Positions 49,368 through 59,286 are shown, counted from the stretch's first letter. The stretch: DNA of 64,000 nt from Prolixibacter denitrificans (GCF_003014495.1 NZ_PYGC01000001.1:124001-188000), one strand, 5' to 3'. Notes: a model not told the origin generated them from the sequence alone. Numbers and translations are program-made.

Positions 49368-50519
49368 ATGGCAAAAAGAGATTATTATGAAGTTTTGGGG
49401 GTTAGCAAAAGTGCCAGCCCGGAAGAGATAAAAAAAGCCTACCGAAAAAAGGCGATTCAGTTCCACCCCGACAAAAACCCGGGTGACAAAACGGCTGAAG
49501 AGAATTTTAAAGAGGCTGCCGAGGCTTACGAGGTACTAAGCAACCCCGAAAAACGTCAGAGATATGACCAATTTGGACACTCCGGACTTGGCGGCGGTCA
49601 GGGCGGATTCAGTGGCCACGACATGTCCATGGACGATATCTTCTCCATGTTTGGTGATATTTTTGGTGGTGGATTTGGCGGTTTTGGAGGATTCGGATCC
49701 GGTGGAGGACGGACACACCGTCGCACGAACCGCGGTTCCAACCTACGGGTAAAAGCCAGCCTGACGCTGAAAGAAATAGCACACGGTACCGAGAAAAAAA
49801 TCAAGGTCAAGAAATACGTCACCTGTGACAGTTGTCACGGTAGTGGAGCAAAAGGTAGCGATGGTTACAGTAATTGTTCCACCTGTCATGGTTCAGGCCA
49901 GGTAACCCGTATCAGCAACACCTTCCTCGGCCAAATGCAAACCACTTCCACTTGTCCGACGTGTGGTGGCGAAGGCCAGATTATTACACACAAATGTGAT
50001 AAGTGCCACGGCGAAGGAATTGTCAGAGGTGAAGAGGTTATTAACATTAAAATACCCGCAGGCGTGGCCGAAGGAATGCAGCTTTCCGTTAGCGGAAAAG
50101 GAAACGCGGCCCGTCGTGGTGGTGTTCCCGGAGACTTGCTGGTACTTATCAACGAAGTGAAACATCCGGAACTGATTCGGGATGAGAATGATTTGATTTA
50201 CAACCTGTATCTGTCATTCCCCGACTTGGCTTTGGGAACAACCTCTGAAATTCCAACGGTCGATAACAAGGTGAAGGTGAAAGTTGATGCCGGAACTCAA
50301 CCGGAAAAAATACTTCGCTTACGCGGAAAAGGACTACCCGATCTGAACGGCTACGGCAAAGGCGATTTGCTGGTTCGTATTCACGTTTGGGTACCGAAGA
50401 AGCTGAGCAACGACGAAAAGAAACAACTGGAAAAACTCCAGGAATCGGATAATTTCAGTGCGAAAAATGCCGCTTCGGAGGACCGGAATTTCTTTGACAA
50501 GGTAAAAGATATGTTCTGA
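49368..50519 (+). CDS. dnaJ: Chaperone DnaJ
   Basis: A 383-residue type I Hsp40. J domain with His33-Pro34-Asp35 (FHPDKNPG), Gly/Phe-rich stretch at about 75-115 ([15 protein letters not shown]), four CxxCxGxG zinc repeats at about 145-225 ([32 protein letters not shown]), then the two beta-sandwich substrate domains ([18 protein letters not shown]). Confidence 0.97.
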   Translation: MAKRDYYEVLGVSKSASPEEIKKAYRKKAIQFHPDKNPGDKTAEENFKEAAEAYEVLSNPEKRQRYDQFGHSGLGGGQGGFSGHDMSMDDIFSMFGDIFGGGFGGFGGFGSGGGRTHRRTNRGSNLRVKASLTLKEIAHGTEKKIKVKKYVTCDSCHGSGAKGSDGYSNCSTCHGSGQVTRISNTFLGQMQTTSTCPTCGGEGQIITHKCDKCHGEGIVRGEEVINIKIPAGVAEGMQLSVSGKGNAARRGGVPGDLLVLINEVKHPELIRDENDLIYNLYLSFPDLALGTTSEIPTVDNKVKVKVDAGTQPEKILRLRGKGLPDLNGYGKGDLLVRIHVWVPKKLSNDEKKQLEKLQESDNFSAKNAASEDRNFFDKVKDMF

Positions 50520-50525
50520 TAAGAG

Positions 50526-50555
50526 AAGGCAACTGAATGGTTGCCTTTTCTTTTT
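50526..50555 (+). terminator. Terminator after dnaJ
   Basis: AAGGCAAC pairs with GTTGCCTT around TGAATG, followed by TTCTTTTT. It lies 6 bp past the dnaJ stop. Confidence 0.85.
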
Positions 50556-50644
50556 GAATAAGAGCAATGTTTATGATTAATGCTCCGCCATTATTTTTTC
50601 GCATTAATTAAACATTAAAATACCTCCATTATTTTCGTTTGCTG

Positions 50645-50676
50645 TTGTGCCGTTTTTAATAAAATACGTATCATTG
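50645..50676 (+). promoter_or_regulatory. Probable promoter of the his operon
   Basis: TTG at 50645-50647, 21-bp spacer and TATCATTG at 50669-50676 (one mismatch to TAnnTTTG). Transcription near 50683 would leave only about 10 nt before the leader peptide ATG. Confidence 0.45.
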
Positions 50677-50692
50677 CAGCAACAATAAGATT

Positions 50693-50752
50693 ATGAACAA
50701 CGCAATCTTCCATTACGGACATCATCATTTCCTGCTAAAAGGTAGGCCGTAA
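50693..50752 (+). CDS. hisL: His operon leader peptide
   Basis: A 19-codon ORF, MNNAIFHYGHHHFLLKGRP, with four His codons at 50711-50713 and 50720-50728. Its position, 83 bp before hisG and just ahead of an intrinsic terminator, is that of an attenuator leader. The last codons contain AGGTAGGCC (50740-50748), which can pair with the 5' arm of the terminator. Stalling on the His codons when charged tRNA-His is short would leave that segment free; normal translation to the stop would cover it and let the terminator form. No Shine-Dalgarno is seen, which is normal here. Confidence 0.85.
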   Translation: MNNAIFHYGHHHFLLKGRP

Positions 50753-50817
50753 TTGGAATGTCAAAAAATATTCATTAAAATTAACAGGCTTACCTTGAAT
50801 GAGGTAAGCCTTTTTTT
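50740..50817 (+). promoter_or_regulatory. His attenuator: antiterminator segment and terminator
   Basis: Terminator: AGGCTTACCT (50786-50795) and AGGTAAGCCT (50802-50811), ten perfect pairs, loop TGAATG, six T's after the stem. Antiterminator: AGGTAGGCC (50740-50748) can form nine pairs, one G-U, with GGCTTACCT (50787-50795). The two structures exclude each other. The terminator ends 17 bp before hisG. Confidence 0.85.
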
Positions 50818-50834
50818 ACATCTAAAAAATCGAC

Positions 50835-51701
50835 ATGGACTCAACATTACGCATCGCGATTCAGACCAAAGGCCGCTTAAATGAAGACTCAGTCGGTCTG
50901 ATTAAAGAAACCGGTATTGACCTGATCTCCGGCAAGAGAAGACTCATCTCGGCAGCTAAAAATTTTCCCATGGAAGTTTTGTACCTTCGGGACGATGATA
51001 TCCCACAGTCAGTTGCTGACGGCGTGGCTGACATCGGAATCGTTGGATTGAACGAAGTGGCTGAAAAAAAGCAGCAGGTGGATATCATCAAGCATTTGGG
51101 GTTCAGCAAGTGCCGCCTTTCACTGGCCATCCCGCAATCGCAGGTGAACGAGTACGAAGGTCCGGAATGGTTCAACGGAAAGAAAATTGCAACTTCCTAT
51201 CCGGAAATCCTCAAGGATTTTTTGGCTGAGAAGAAAATTGATACTGAGATTCATGTCATTACCGGTTCCGTGGAAATCGCACCCGGCATTGGCCTGGCTG
51301 ACGCCATTTTCGATATTGTCAGTTCCGGAAGTACATTGGTAAGTAACCGCCTGAAAGAGGTCGAAGCGGTGATGAAATCCGAAGCTGTTTTGGTGGCTAA
51401 CCCACAACTTTCCAAAGAGAAACAAGGTATACTCGATGAATTGATTTTCAGAATCGAGTCGGTGGAAATGGGTAAAGGCAAAAAATATATCCTGCTAAAT
51501 GCCCCGAACCACAAAATAGATAAGATTGTTGAAGTGCTGCCCGGAACAACTTCACCAACTGTGATGCCCCTGGCGATTGAAGGCTGGAGTTCACTGCACT
51601 CGGTAATCGATGATAACGAGTTTTGGGAAGTCATCGGTAACCTGAAGAAAAACGGGGCAGAAGGCATCCTGGTGGTACCAATTGAGAAAATGATATTATA
51701 A
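50835..51701 (+). CDS. hisG: ATP phosphoribosyltransferase, long form
   Basis: First step of histidine synthesis: joins PRPP and ATP. At 288 residues it is the long, self-sufficient form with a C-terminal regulatory domain for histidine feedback, so no HisZ is needed. Blocks: IAIQTKGRLNEDS, SGKRRLISAAKN, the PRPP-binding strand DAIFDIVSSGSTLVSNRLKE, and the regulatory region from about residue 220. It lies directly behind the attenuator. Confidence 0.96.
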   Translation: MDSTLRIAIQTKGRLNEDSVGLIKETGIDLISGKRRLISAAKNFPMEVLYLRDDDIPQSVADGVADIGIVGLNEVAEKKQQVDIIKHLGFSKCRLSLAIPQSQVNEYEGPEWFNGKKIATSYPEILKDFLAEKKIDTEIHVITGSVEIAPGIGLADAIFDIVSSGSTLVSNRLKEVEAVMKSEAVLVANPQLSKEKQGILDELIFRIESVEMGKGKKYILLNAPNHKIDKIVEVLPGTTSPTVMPLAIEGWSSLHSVIDDNEFWEVIGNLKKNGAEGILVVPIEKMIL

Positions 51702-51712
51702 AAATTCGTTCG

Positions 51713-52999
51713 ATGCAGATTTACAATTATCCTCTTTTTAATACGTGGCCCAAAATTCTCTCGCGCCCGGCTAACAACTATTCTTCGATCAACAGCACGG
51801 TCAGGATGATTCTTGACAACGTGAAAAAGAAAGGTGATGCTGCTGTTCGTGATTATACACGACGTTTCGACGGAGCCGACCTCGAAGAATTCAGGGTGAG
51901 CAAGGATGAAATGGAGAAGGCTGCAGGTTTGATTGAGCCTGAACTGAAAGAGGCTATTCAGAAAGCGGCGAAGAATATTCTCGCTTTTCACGAGATACAA
52001 AAGCCGCCTATGCGGATGATTGAAACAGCACCCGGTGTGAAGTGCTGGCAGAAATCTGTGCCGATCGACAAGGTTGGACTCTATATTCCCGGCGGATCAG
52101 CACCGCTGTTCTCAACCGTTCTGATGCTCGGAATTCCGGCCCAGATTGCCGGTTGCAAGGAAATCGTTCTTTGCACACCTCCCAACGAAAAAGGTGAAAT
52201 CCACCCGGCCATCCTGTTCGCAGCTGGGTTAGTCGAGGTTTCCAGAATTTATAAAATCGGGGGAGTACAGGCTATCGGTGCGATGGCTTACGGAACGGAA
52301 ACAGTTCCCCGCGTCTTCAAAATATTCGGCCCGGGCAACTCCTGGGTGACGGCTGCCAAGCAGATTGTCTCCGTGAATGACTGTGCCATAGACATGCCGG
52401 CTGGTCCATCGGAACTGGCTGTAATGGCAGATGAGTCTGCGGACCCGGAATTCATTGCCGCCGATTTGCTATCACAGGCTGAGCACGGCCCCGATAGCCA
52501 GGTTGTTCTGGTTACCACAGAAGAACCGCTAATCAGCAAAGTCATGCAGGCCATCGACCGGCAACTTTCGGAACTGCCACGCGCGGCTATCGCCACCAAA
52601 GCATTGGAAAACAGCCGGGCTATTTTGGTAAATGACGAAGAGCAGATGATTGAGCTAATCAACTTCTACGCACCGGAGCACTTAATCATTGCGACCCGGA
52701 ATACAACGAACCACGCTGACCGGATAACGAATGCTGGTTCTGTATTTCTGGGGAATTTCACTCCAGAAAGTGCCGGCGATTATGCTTCCGGAACGAACCA
52801 CACGCTCCCAACACAAGGATGGGCACGCTCATTCAGTGGATTGAACCTTGAGAGTTTCTGTAAGAAGATTACTTTCCAGGAAATATCGAGAGACGGCATC
52901 CAACAGCTGGGACCTATCATCGAAGCAATGGCCGAGGGGGAACTGCTCTATGCCCACAAAAATGCAGCAACCTTGCGTATCAACTCCAGTGAATCATAG
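51713..52999 (+). CDS. hisD: Histidinol dehydrogenase
   Basis: Two-step NAD-dependent oxidation of histidinol to histidine, 428 residues. [32 protein letters not shown] and [19 protein letters not shown] mark the NAD and Zn regions; the catalytic Glu-His pair is in YAPEHLII. Spacing is 11 bp to hisG and 3 bp to hisC, a tight operon. Confidence 0.97.
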   Translation: MQIYNYPLFNTWPKILSRPANNYSSINSTVRMILDNVKKKGDAAVRDYTRRFDGADLEEFRVSKDEMEKAAGLIEPELKEAIQKAAKNILAFHEIQKPPMRMIETAPGVKCWQKSVPIDKVGLYIPGGSAPLFSTVLMLGIPAQIAGCKEIVLCTPPNEKGEIHPAILFAAGLVEVSRIYKIGGVQAIGAMAYGTETVPRVFKIFGPGNSWVTAAKQIVSVNDCAIDMPAGPSELAVMADESADPEFIAADLLSQAEHGPDSQVVLVTTEEPLISKVMQAIDRQLSELPRAAIATKALENSRAILVNDEEQMIELINFYAPEHLIIATRNTTNHADRITNAGSVFLGNFTPESAGDYASGTNHTLPTQGWARSFSGLNLESFCKKITFQEISRDGIQQLGPIIEAMAEGELLYAHKNAATLRINSSES

Positions 53000-53002
53000 A
53001 AA

Positions 53003-54040
53003 ATGACATTCGATATACAAAATCTGTTGCGGGACAACATCCGAAAATTAAAGCCTTATTCATCCGCTCGCGATGAATTCTCGGGCGAGGCAGCGGTATT
53101 TCTCGATGCCAACGAGAATCCATTTAATGCTCCGTACAATCGGTACCCCGATCCCCGACAAACAGAGCTGAAAAACAAAATCGTACCAGTTAAAAAGGTT
53201 CCCGCTGAAAATATTTTTCTGGGAAACGGAAGCGACGAACCCATCGATTTACTAATTCGGGCGTTTTGCTCTCCCGGAAAAGACAACATTGTTGCCATCG
53301 CTCCCACTTACGGCATGTATCGCGTGGCAGCCGATGTAAACGATGTGAGAGTTATCGAATCTCCACTGAATGCCGATTATACGCTTTCACCGAAGCCGGT
53401 GCTGGACACGGTTACACCGGATACGAAAATGATTTTTCTCTGCTCTCCCAACAATCCTACCGGGAATGCTCTGGAAAAAGAGGCCATGCTGGAAATCTTG
53501 AATAACTTCAATGGTCTGGTCATTGTCGACGAAGCGTACATTGATTTTTGTCCGGAAAAATCGCTGCTTCCCGAGTTGCCGGAACATCCTAACCTGGTTG
53601 TATTGCAAACCTTCTCCAAAGCATGGGGAATGGCAGGTATCCGGTTGGGAATGGCATTCGCCAGCCAGGAAATCATTGACGTACTCAATCGCATCAAATA
53701 TCCGTACAACATCAACATTCTGACCCAGTTAAAAGCAATCGAGCTGATTGAGCTGGAGAAAGAAAAATCGGATTGGGTTAAAATCCTGGTTTCCGAAAGG
53801 GAAAAGCTGGCTGAAAAGCTACGGGAGTTCCCGTTTGTGGTGAAGGTTTATCCCAGCGATGCCAATTTTCTATTGATAAAAACACACGATCCACGCGGAA
53901 TTTATGATTACCTCGTTGAAGAGAAAATCATTGTGCGCGATCGCTCCGGAGTGGCGCTTTGCGAAGGCAGTCTGCGCATCAGCGTAGGTTCTGAAATGGA
54001 AAATCAACGACTGATTGAAGCACTGGAAGCGTTAGTTTGA
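53003..54040 (+). CDS. hisC: Histidinol-phosphate aminotransferase
   Basis: PLP enzyme, 345 residues, converting imidazole-acetol phosphate to histidinol phosphate. The PLP Lys206 is in [11 protein letters not shown], substrate loop [15 protein letters not shown], and SPNNPTGN near 149. It ends close to hisB. Confidence 0.95.
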   Translation: MTFDIQNLLRDNIRKLKPYSSARDEFSGEAAVFLDANENPFNAPYNRYPDPRQTELKNKIVPVKKVPAENIFLGNGSDEPIDLLIRAFCSPGKDNIVAIAPTYGMYRVAADVNDVRVIESPLNADYTLSPKPVLDTVTPDTKMIFLCSPNNPTGNALEKEAMLEILNNFNGLVIVDEAYIDFCPEKSLLPELPEHPNLVVLQTFSKAWGMAGIRLGMAFASQEIIDVLNRIKYPYNINILTQLKAIELIELEKEKSDWVKILVSEREKLAEKLREFPFVVKVYPSDANFLLIKTHDPRGIYDYLVEEKIIVRDRSGVALCEGSLRISVGSEMENQRLIEALEALV

Positions 54041-54063
54041 AAAGCTTTCAATATCATCTGAAA

Positions 54064-55182
54064 ATGAAAAAGAAAAAAGTACTATTCATAGACAGGGACG
54101 GAACGCTGGTAGTTGAACCGCCGGAGGATTACCAGTTGGATTCGTTGGAAAAGCTGGAATTCGTACCGGGCGTTTTTCGCAACCTGTATAATATCCGGAA
54201 CCTACTCGACTTCGAATTGGTGATGGTCACCAATCAAGATGGTTTGGGAACGGATTCATTTCCGGAAGAAACATTCCATCCGGCTCACAATAAAATGTTG
54301 AAGGCTTTTGAAAACGAGGGCATCACATTCGACGAAATTCATATCGACCGGACTTTCCCGGAAGAAAATGCGCCTACAAGGAAGCCGGGAACAGCCCTGC
54401 TGCAGAAATACTTTAGCGAAGAATATGATCTGCCCGGCTCTTTTGTCATCGGCGACCGGCTAACCGACGTAGAATTAGCCAAAAACCTTGGAGCCAAGGC
54501 TATCTTCTTCTCCGATAAGGAAATCGATGATGAAGTGTTGAAAGCTCATTGTGCATTGACCACCAATAGCTGGGCGAAAGTTTTCCAGTTCCTGGCAACA
54601 GGTGAACGAACAGCTACCATTGAACGGGAAACCGCCGAAACGAAAATCAGTATTACCGTCGACCTCGACGGCTCCGGCAAAGGAAATATCTCAACGGGTC
54701 TGGGATTTTTCGATCACATGCTCGACCAGATCGCCCGCCATTCCGGTTGCGATTTGACAATACATGTGAACGGTGATCTCGAAGTAGACGAACATCATAC
54801 CATCGAAGATACCGGCATTGCTTTGGGAAATGCCTTCCGGCAAGCACTTGGCGATAAGCGGGGAATAGAACGTTACGGGTTCTACCTTCCGATGGATGAC
54901 TGTCTGGCTCAAGTCGCTCTCGACTTCGGCGGCAGACCGTGGCTGGTTTGGGATGCGGAATTCAAGCGGGAAATGATTGGCGATGTTCCTACAGAGATGC
55001 TCTTCCACTTTTTCAAATCATTTTCCGATGCTGCCCTGTGCAATTTGAATATAAAAGCGGAAGGAACAAATGAACATCATAAAATCGAGGGAATTTTTAA
55101 AGCATTCGCCAAATCAATCCGGATGGCCATACGAAAAGATCCGATGAAAAATTCATTGCCATCGACGAAAGGGATGCTTTAG
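54064..55182 (+). CDS. hisB: Bifunctional histidinol-phosphatase / imidazoleglycerol-phosphate dehydratase
   Basis: A 372-residue fusion. Residues 1-165: HAD phosphatase with DRDGT (Asp10, Asp12), [13 protein letters not shown] and [14 protein letters not shown]. Residues about 180-372: dehydratase with [11 protein letters not shown], the metal-binding [14 protein letters not shown] and [19 protein letters not shown] at 54037 overlapping the hisC stop opens the frame, but ATG 54064 ([13 protein letters not shown]) is the likely start. It is the last gene before the split in the pathway cluster. Confidence 0.95.
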   Translation: MKKKKVLFIDRDGTLVVEPPEDYQLDSLEKLEFVPGVFRNLYNIRNLLDFELVMVTNQDGLGTDSFPEETFHPAHNKMLKAFENEGITFDEIHIDRTFPEENAPTRKPGTALLQKYFSEEYDLPGSFVIGDRLTDVELAKNLGAKAIFFSDKEIDDEVLKAHCALTTNSWAKVFQFLATGERTATIERETAETKISITVDLDGSGKGNISTGLGFFDHMLDQIARHSGCDLTIHVNGDLEVDEHHTIEDTGIALGNAFRQALGDKRGIERYGFYLPMDDCLAQVALDFGGRPWLVWDAEFKREMIGDVPTEMLFHFFKSFSDAALCNLNIKAEGTNEHHKIEGIFKAFAKSIRMAIRKDPMKNSLPSTKGML

Positions 55183-55534
55183 TTTTCCGTTTTTCTATTA
55201 ACATAAAAATACTTCATCCCAAAGAAAGATACATTCATCACATAAAAACGGTCGTTCATCAAAAAATTTTGTTCAAAAGGAAAAGGATCGCTTAATTCGG
55301 TCTCAGAACCAAAACCAGTTAAGATAACGGAGTTGACGAGTTCGCTTTCGCACAGAAACTGAAAAGCTCGTCGACACAATCCGTAGCAAAAACATCCATT
55401 TATGGTAGCTACCGCCCAACTAGCCGGCGGTCCTACCATCCGGATGCTAAAAGGTTCTGACACCACCACGATAGCTGGTTGTTTACGATACAAACACTCA
55501 GATTCGCATTTAATATATCCTTTTCCACCATTTT

Positions 55535-55568
55535 AAAAAGCTTCCTGAAAAACAGGAAGCCTTTTGTT
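55535..55568 (+). terminator. Intrinsic terminator between hisB and purU
   Basis: GCTTCCTG (55540-55547) and CAGGAAGC (55553-55560) with an A5 loop; four further A-T pairs after one mismatch, then TTTTGTT. It could end the hisGDCB mRNA or act in the purU leader. Confidence 0.75.
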
Positions 55569-55589
55569 ATGCCCGTTTGGTTTTAAATT

Positions 55590-55650
55590 GGGGTTAAATT
55601 TTGGAGGTAAAGCTCTTAAAATTTCTTTCAACCCCTGGTTTTTCTTTATT
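55590..55650 (+). promoter_or_regulatory. Nested hairpin upstream of purU
   Basis: GGGGTT (55590-55595) pairs with AACCCC (55630-55635); inside it AAATTTT (55596-55602) pairs with AAAATTT (55618-55624) with a CTTTC bulge, and GAG/CTC close the top. A T-rich tail follows. It could be a structured leader or a second terminator; no known riboswitch is recognised. Confidence 0.45.
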
Positions 55651-55679
55651 TTAATAGGTACAAAACAAATTTAGCCTTC

Positions 55680-56564
55680 GTGGAAAGTATCAAATCAATA
55701 CACACCGATAAAAACACCGCAATTCTTCTCATCCACTGCCCTGATCAACAAGGCATTTTGGCTGCGGTTACCGAATTTCTGAACCGGAACAAGGGTAATA
55801 TTATCTACCTCGACCAGCATGTCGACAGGCAGGAGAAGTTATTTTACATGCGGGTTGAGTGGGAACTCGACGGATTTGTGATTCCTCGTGAGAAGATTGC
55901 CGAATACTTTGGAACGCTGGTAGCCGGCCGTTTTGATATCACTTTCTGGCTTCACTTCTCGGACAAACCACCAAGAATGGCTGTTTTTGTGTCGAAGCTT
56001 TCTCACTGTTTATTCGATATCGTCGCCAGGTATACTGCCGGCGAATGGGACGTTGAAATTCCTCTGATTATCAGCAATCATGAGAAGCTGGCCCCCGTTG
56101 CTCAACGGTTTGGGATTGACTTCGAATATCTTCCGATTACGAAAGAAAATAAAGCTGAGCAGGAACAGAAAGAGTTGCAACTGCTGAAGGACTATGACAT
56201 CGACTTTGTTGTGTTGGCCAGGTATATGCAAGTGTTGTCCGATGATTTTGTCAAACACTACCCCAACAAAATCATCAACATCCATCACTCGTTTTTGCCG
56301 GCATTTGCAGGTGCGAAGCCTTATCACGCGGCTCACGCCCGCGGTGTCAAGATTATTGGAGCAACCAGCCATTATGTAACCCCGGAACTGGACGCAGGCC
56401 CAATTATAGCTCAGGATGTGGCGCGTATTTCTCACATCGACACCGTGAATAGCCTGATGAGGAAAGGACGTGATTTAGAGAAGATTATTCTCAGTGAAGC
56501 GGTCTACAAACATCTCGAACGAAAGATTCTTGTATATAATAACAGAACAGTAGTATTTAACTAA
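55680..56564 (+). CDS. purU: Formyltetrahydrofolate deformylase
   Basis: Hydrolyses 10-formyl-THF to THF and formate, 294 residues. An N-terminal ACT domain (residues about 12-90, LIHCPDQQGILAAVTEFLN) senses metabolites. The formyltransferase-like catalytic domain has INIHHSFLPAFAGAKPYHAA and ELDAGPIIAQDV, the latter with the catalytic Asp. The start is GTG. It stands inside the his cluster; HisF releases AICAR, whose recycling uses 10-formyl-THF, so a link through folate or purine balance is plausible (inference). Confidence 0.94.
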   Translation: MESIKSIHTDKNTAILLIHCPDQQGILAAVTEFLNRNKGNIIYLDQHVDRQEKLFYMRVEWELDGFVIPREKIAEYFGTLVAGRFDITFWLHFSDKPPRMAVFVSKLSHCLFDIVARYTAGEWDVEIPLIISNHEKLAPVAQRFGIDFEYLPITKENKAEQEQKELQLLKDYDIDFVVLARYMQVLSDDFVKHYPNKIINIHHSFLPAFAGAKPYHAAHARGVKIIGATSHYVTPELDAGPIIAQDVARISHIDTVNSLMRKGRDLEKIILSEAVYKHLERKILVYNNRTVVFN

Positions 56565-56576
56565 CATCCTCCTACA

Positions 56577-57146
56577 ATGAAACACATTTCAAACCAATTT
56601 CGATTAACTTTTTTAGTTCTCTTAATTTCTTTGACGTCCAAAGTTCAATGTGCTACCACAATAGCGCAACACAAGCGAAAAGTTCCAGCTGCCTATGGTT
56701 ACATTCTTCAGCCTGGCGATCAAGCTCCTATATTTTCAATGACGCTGACCGATGGTACCAAAGTTTCCACGAACGACTGGAAAGGCAAAGTCGTTATGCT
56801 CCAGTTTACAGCCAGTTGGTGCGGTGTTTGCCGTCGCGAAATGCCCCACATTGAGAAGGAAATCTGGGAAAAACACAAAGACAACCCCGATTTTGTCCTT
56901 ATCGGAGTGGATAGAGACGAACCGCTGAATGTTGTCAAAAGGTATGCTTCCGACATGAAAATCACCTATCCGTTAGGACTGGATCCCGGTGCTGATATTT
57001 TCGGACTATTCGCAGACAAAGATGCGGGTGTCACCCGGAATGTCATCATTGGAAAAGATGGAAAAATAGCTTACATGACCCGTCTTTTCAAAATGGATGA
57101 GTTCAATCAGATGAAAGAAGTCATCGACTCGTTACTGAAACAATAA
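56577..57146 (+). CDS. Exported TlpA/ResA-like thioredoxin-fold protein
   Basis: A 189-residue product. The signal peptide covers about 1-25 (ending KVQCA; a lipobox is not convincing). The AhpC/TSA-like domain contains ASWCGVCRREMPH (Cys82, Cys85). At the cis-Pro position the sequence reads GVTRNVIIGKDG, so Thr replaces Pro, unusual for this family. It lies 12 bp behind purU and 31 bp before hisH, thus inside the his transcription unit although no histidine role is known. Confidence 0.87.
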   Translation: MKHISNQFRLTFLVLLISLTSKVQCATTIAQHKRKVPAAYGYILQPGDQAPIFSMTLTDGTKVSTNDWKGKVVMLQFTASWCGVCRREMPHIEKEIWEKHKDNPDFVLIGVDRDEPLNVVKRYASDMKITYPLGLDPGADIFGLFADKDAGVTRNVIIGKDGKIAYMTRLFKMDEFNQMKEVIDSLLKQ

Positions 57147-57177
57147 GTCTGTTATTTGACAAAACTATACTCTTTAA

Positions 57178-57786
57178 ATGGACGTAGCCATTATAAAATA
57201 CAATGCCGGAAACATCATGTCGGTTGAGCTGGCGCTGAAACGACTGGGCGTGAATGCAACCATTACGGCCGATCCGGATTTCATCCGCAAAGCCGATCGG
57301 GTTATTTTCCCCGGGGTTGGCGAAGCGTCGACCACCATGGCCTATTTGCGGGAACATAACCTGGATCGTCTCATCACCAGTCTGAAACAGCCTGTACTGG
57401 GCATCTGCCTCGGCCTTCAACTCATGTGCTCGCACAGTGAGGAAGGCGATGTGGATTGTCTCGGTATTTTTCCCGAAAACGTGAAAAAATTTATTCCGGC
57501 TCCCGGGCAAGAATATGTTACCAAAGTCCCGCATATGGGATGGAACAGCATCAGTAACCTGAAAAGCGACTTGTTCGATGCTTCGTTGGAAAATCAATAT
57601 GTCTACTTCGTGCATTCGTATTATGCAGCTGCCGGCGACGATACCGCGGCAACCTGTAATTACATTACACCGTTCAGTGCCGCTTTGCAGCGCGACAATT
57701 TTTATGCAACCCAGTTTCACCCCGAGAAAAGCGGACCAATCGGTGCCCGGATTCTCGAGAACTTTATCAACCTCAAAGCCCGTTAA
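57178..57786 (+). CDS. hisH: Imidazole glycerol phosphate synthase subunit HisH
   Basis: Glutaminase half of the HisFH complex, 202 residues. Class I amidotransferase triad Cys77 (GICLGLQ), His181 and Glu183 (FHPEKSG). PHMGWNSI and FVHSYYA are family marks. Ammonia passes to HisF. Confidence 0.96.
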   Translation: MDVAIIKYNAGNIMSVELALKRLGVNATITADPDFIRKADRVIFPGVGEASTTMAYLREHNLDRLITSLKQPVLGICLGLQLMCSHSEEGDVDCLGIFPENVKKFIPAPGQEYVTKVPHMGWNSISNLKSDLFDASLENQYVYFVHSYYAAAGDDTAATCNYITPFSAALQRDNFYATQFHPEKSGPIGARILENFINLKAR

Positions 57787-57798
57787 GGAGATAGTACC

Positions 57799-58530
57799 AT
57801 GATTGAAATTATTCCGGCAATCGATATTATCGATGGGAAATGTGTCCGTCTGAACCAGGGCGATTATGCACAGAAGAAGGTGTACAACGAAAACCCGCTG
57901 GAAGTGGCACGTTCGTTTGAAGATGCCGGATTGAAACGACTTCACCTGGTTGATTTGGACGGCGCCAAAGCCAGTCACATTGTCAACCATCAGATCCTGG
58001 AAAGCATTGCCACAAATACATCGCTAACCATTGATTTCGGCGGTGGGCTCAAATCAGACGAAGACCTGCGGATTGCTTTCGAGTCCGGCGCTGCGATGGT
58101 GACCGGTGGCAGCATTGCCATTAAATCACCCGAAGTATTCCAGTCGTGGCTGGAAAAATACGGCAACGAACGAATTATTCTGGGTGCCGATGCGCACAAT
58201 CGGAAAATTGCGGTCTCGGGCTGGCAGGAAACCACCGATGCCAATATCCTGGATTTCATCGCCCTTTGGCAGGAAAAAGGAGTAACTCAGGTCATCAGTA
58301 CAGACATCAGCCGCGACGGTATGCTTTCCGGACCGGCGACGGAGCTTTACCGCGATATTTTAAACCGAATACCGGAATTGTACCTGATTGCCAGTGGCGG
58401 CATCAGCTCGATGCAGGATATTCTGGATTTGGATGAAGCCGGAATTCCCGCTGTAATTACCGGGAAAGCGATTTATGAAAACCGGATTTCGCTGAAGGAA
58501 ATCGGGCAATATTATGCGAAAAACAGCTAA
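57799..58530 (+). CDS. hisA: ProFAR isomerase HisA
   Basis: A 243-residue TIM-barrel Amadori isomerase. Catalytic Asp9 in [14 protein letters not shown], phosphate loops [11 protein letters not shown] and [11 protein letters not shown], and second acid in [10 protein letters not shown]. It is 12 bp behind hisH. Confidence 0.96.
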   Translation: MIEIIPAIDIIDGKCVRLNQGDYAQKKVYNENPLEVARSFEDAGLKRLHLVDLDGAKASHIVNHQILESIATNTSLTIDFGGGLKSDEDLRIAFESGAAMVTGGSIAIKSPEVFQSWLEKYGNERIILGADAHNRKIAVSGWQETTDANILDFIALWQEKGVTQVISTDISRDGMLSGPATELYRDILNRIPELYLIASGGISSMQDILDLDEAGIPAVITGKAIYENRISLKEIGQYYAKNS

Positions 58531-58533
58531 TGC

Positions 58534-59286
58534 ATGCTTGCAAAACGAATTATACCATGCCTCGATATCAAAGACGGACAAACCGTTAAAGGTGTCAATT
58601 TTGTCAACATCCGCAACGTAGGCGACCCGGTGGAACTGGGTGCTTTGTATGCCAAACAGGGTGCTGACGAACTGGTTTTTCTTGATATAACAGCAACCCA
58701 CGAAGGCCGAAAGACCTTTGTCGACCTGGTGAAACGGATCGCCCGCGAAATCAATATTCCCTTCACGGTAGGTGGAGGAATCAGCGAACTAGAGGACGCC
58801 GGTAAGTTGCTGGCAGCCGGGGCCGATAAAATCTCAATCAACTCCTCGGCAGTAAGAAATCCACAGTTAATTGATGACCTGGCAAAGAACTTTGGAAGTC
58901 AGTTTGTCGTTGTAGCTGTTGATGCACGGAAGAAGCCGGAGCATTGGGCTGTGACCGTGAATGGTGGGCGCATTGAAACCGACAAAGAGCTTTTTGGCTG
59001 GGCCAAAGAAGCCGAGAGTCGTGGAGCCGGAGAGATTCTCTTTACCTCGATGGACCACGACGGTACGAAAAACGGATTTGCTAACAAGGAGCTGGCCCAA
59101 TTGTCCGAAAGTCTTTCTATCCCGATTATTGCATCGGGCGGCGCGGGGAACATGGAGCACTTCGTCGATGTGTTTACCAAAGGAAAAGCCGATGCCGGAC
59201 TGGCAGCCAGCATTTTTCACTTCCGTGAAATTTCCATCCCCGATCTGAAAAGCTACCTGCGTCAACAAGGAATTGTCGTCCGGTAA
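58534..59286 (+). CDS. hisF: Imidazole glycerol phosphate synthase subunit HisF
   Basis: A 250-residue barrel that closes the imidazole ring and releases AICAR. Catalytic Asp11 (IPCLDIKDG) and Asp130 (VVAVDARK); phosphate loops FTVGGGIS and IASGGAGN. It is 3 bp behind hisA. Confidence 0.97.
   Translation: MLAKRIIPCLDIKDGQTVKGVNFVNIRNVGDPVELGALYAKQGADELVFLDITATHEGRKTFVDLVKRIAREINIPFTVGGGISELEDAGKLLAAGADKISINSSAVRNPQLIDDLAKNFGSQFVVVAVDARKKPEHWAVTVNGGRIETDKELFGWAKEAESRGAGEILFTSMDHDGTKNGFANKELAQLSESLSIPIIASGGAGNMEHFVDVFTKGKADAGLAASIFHFREISIPDLKSYLRQQGIVVR

Larger units (their letters stand above)
50520..50692. other. Spacer with his promoter and dnaJ terminator
   Basis: The first 35 bp hold the dnaJ terminator, the last 50 bp the his promoter. 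The AT-rich middle has no ORF. Together with the his leader it makes up the 315-bp gap between dnaJ and hisG. Confidence 0.6.
55183..55679. other. 497-bp gap between hisB and purU
   Basis: Contains an intrinsic terminator (55535-55568) and a second nested hairpin (55590-55635). About 55183-55530 has no supported gene; a minus-strand frame of about 115 codons without ATG crosses it and could be a gene remnant. No clear promoter for purU was found. Confidence 0.6.

Noticed and set aside
55179-55493. 104-residue minus-strand frame opposite the hisB-purU gap
   Set aside because: It starts only at TTG, has no recognised family, no binding site or promoter, and ends inside the hisB stop region. 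Listed as a possible remnant, not as a gene.
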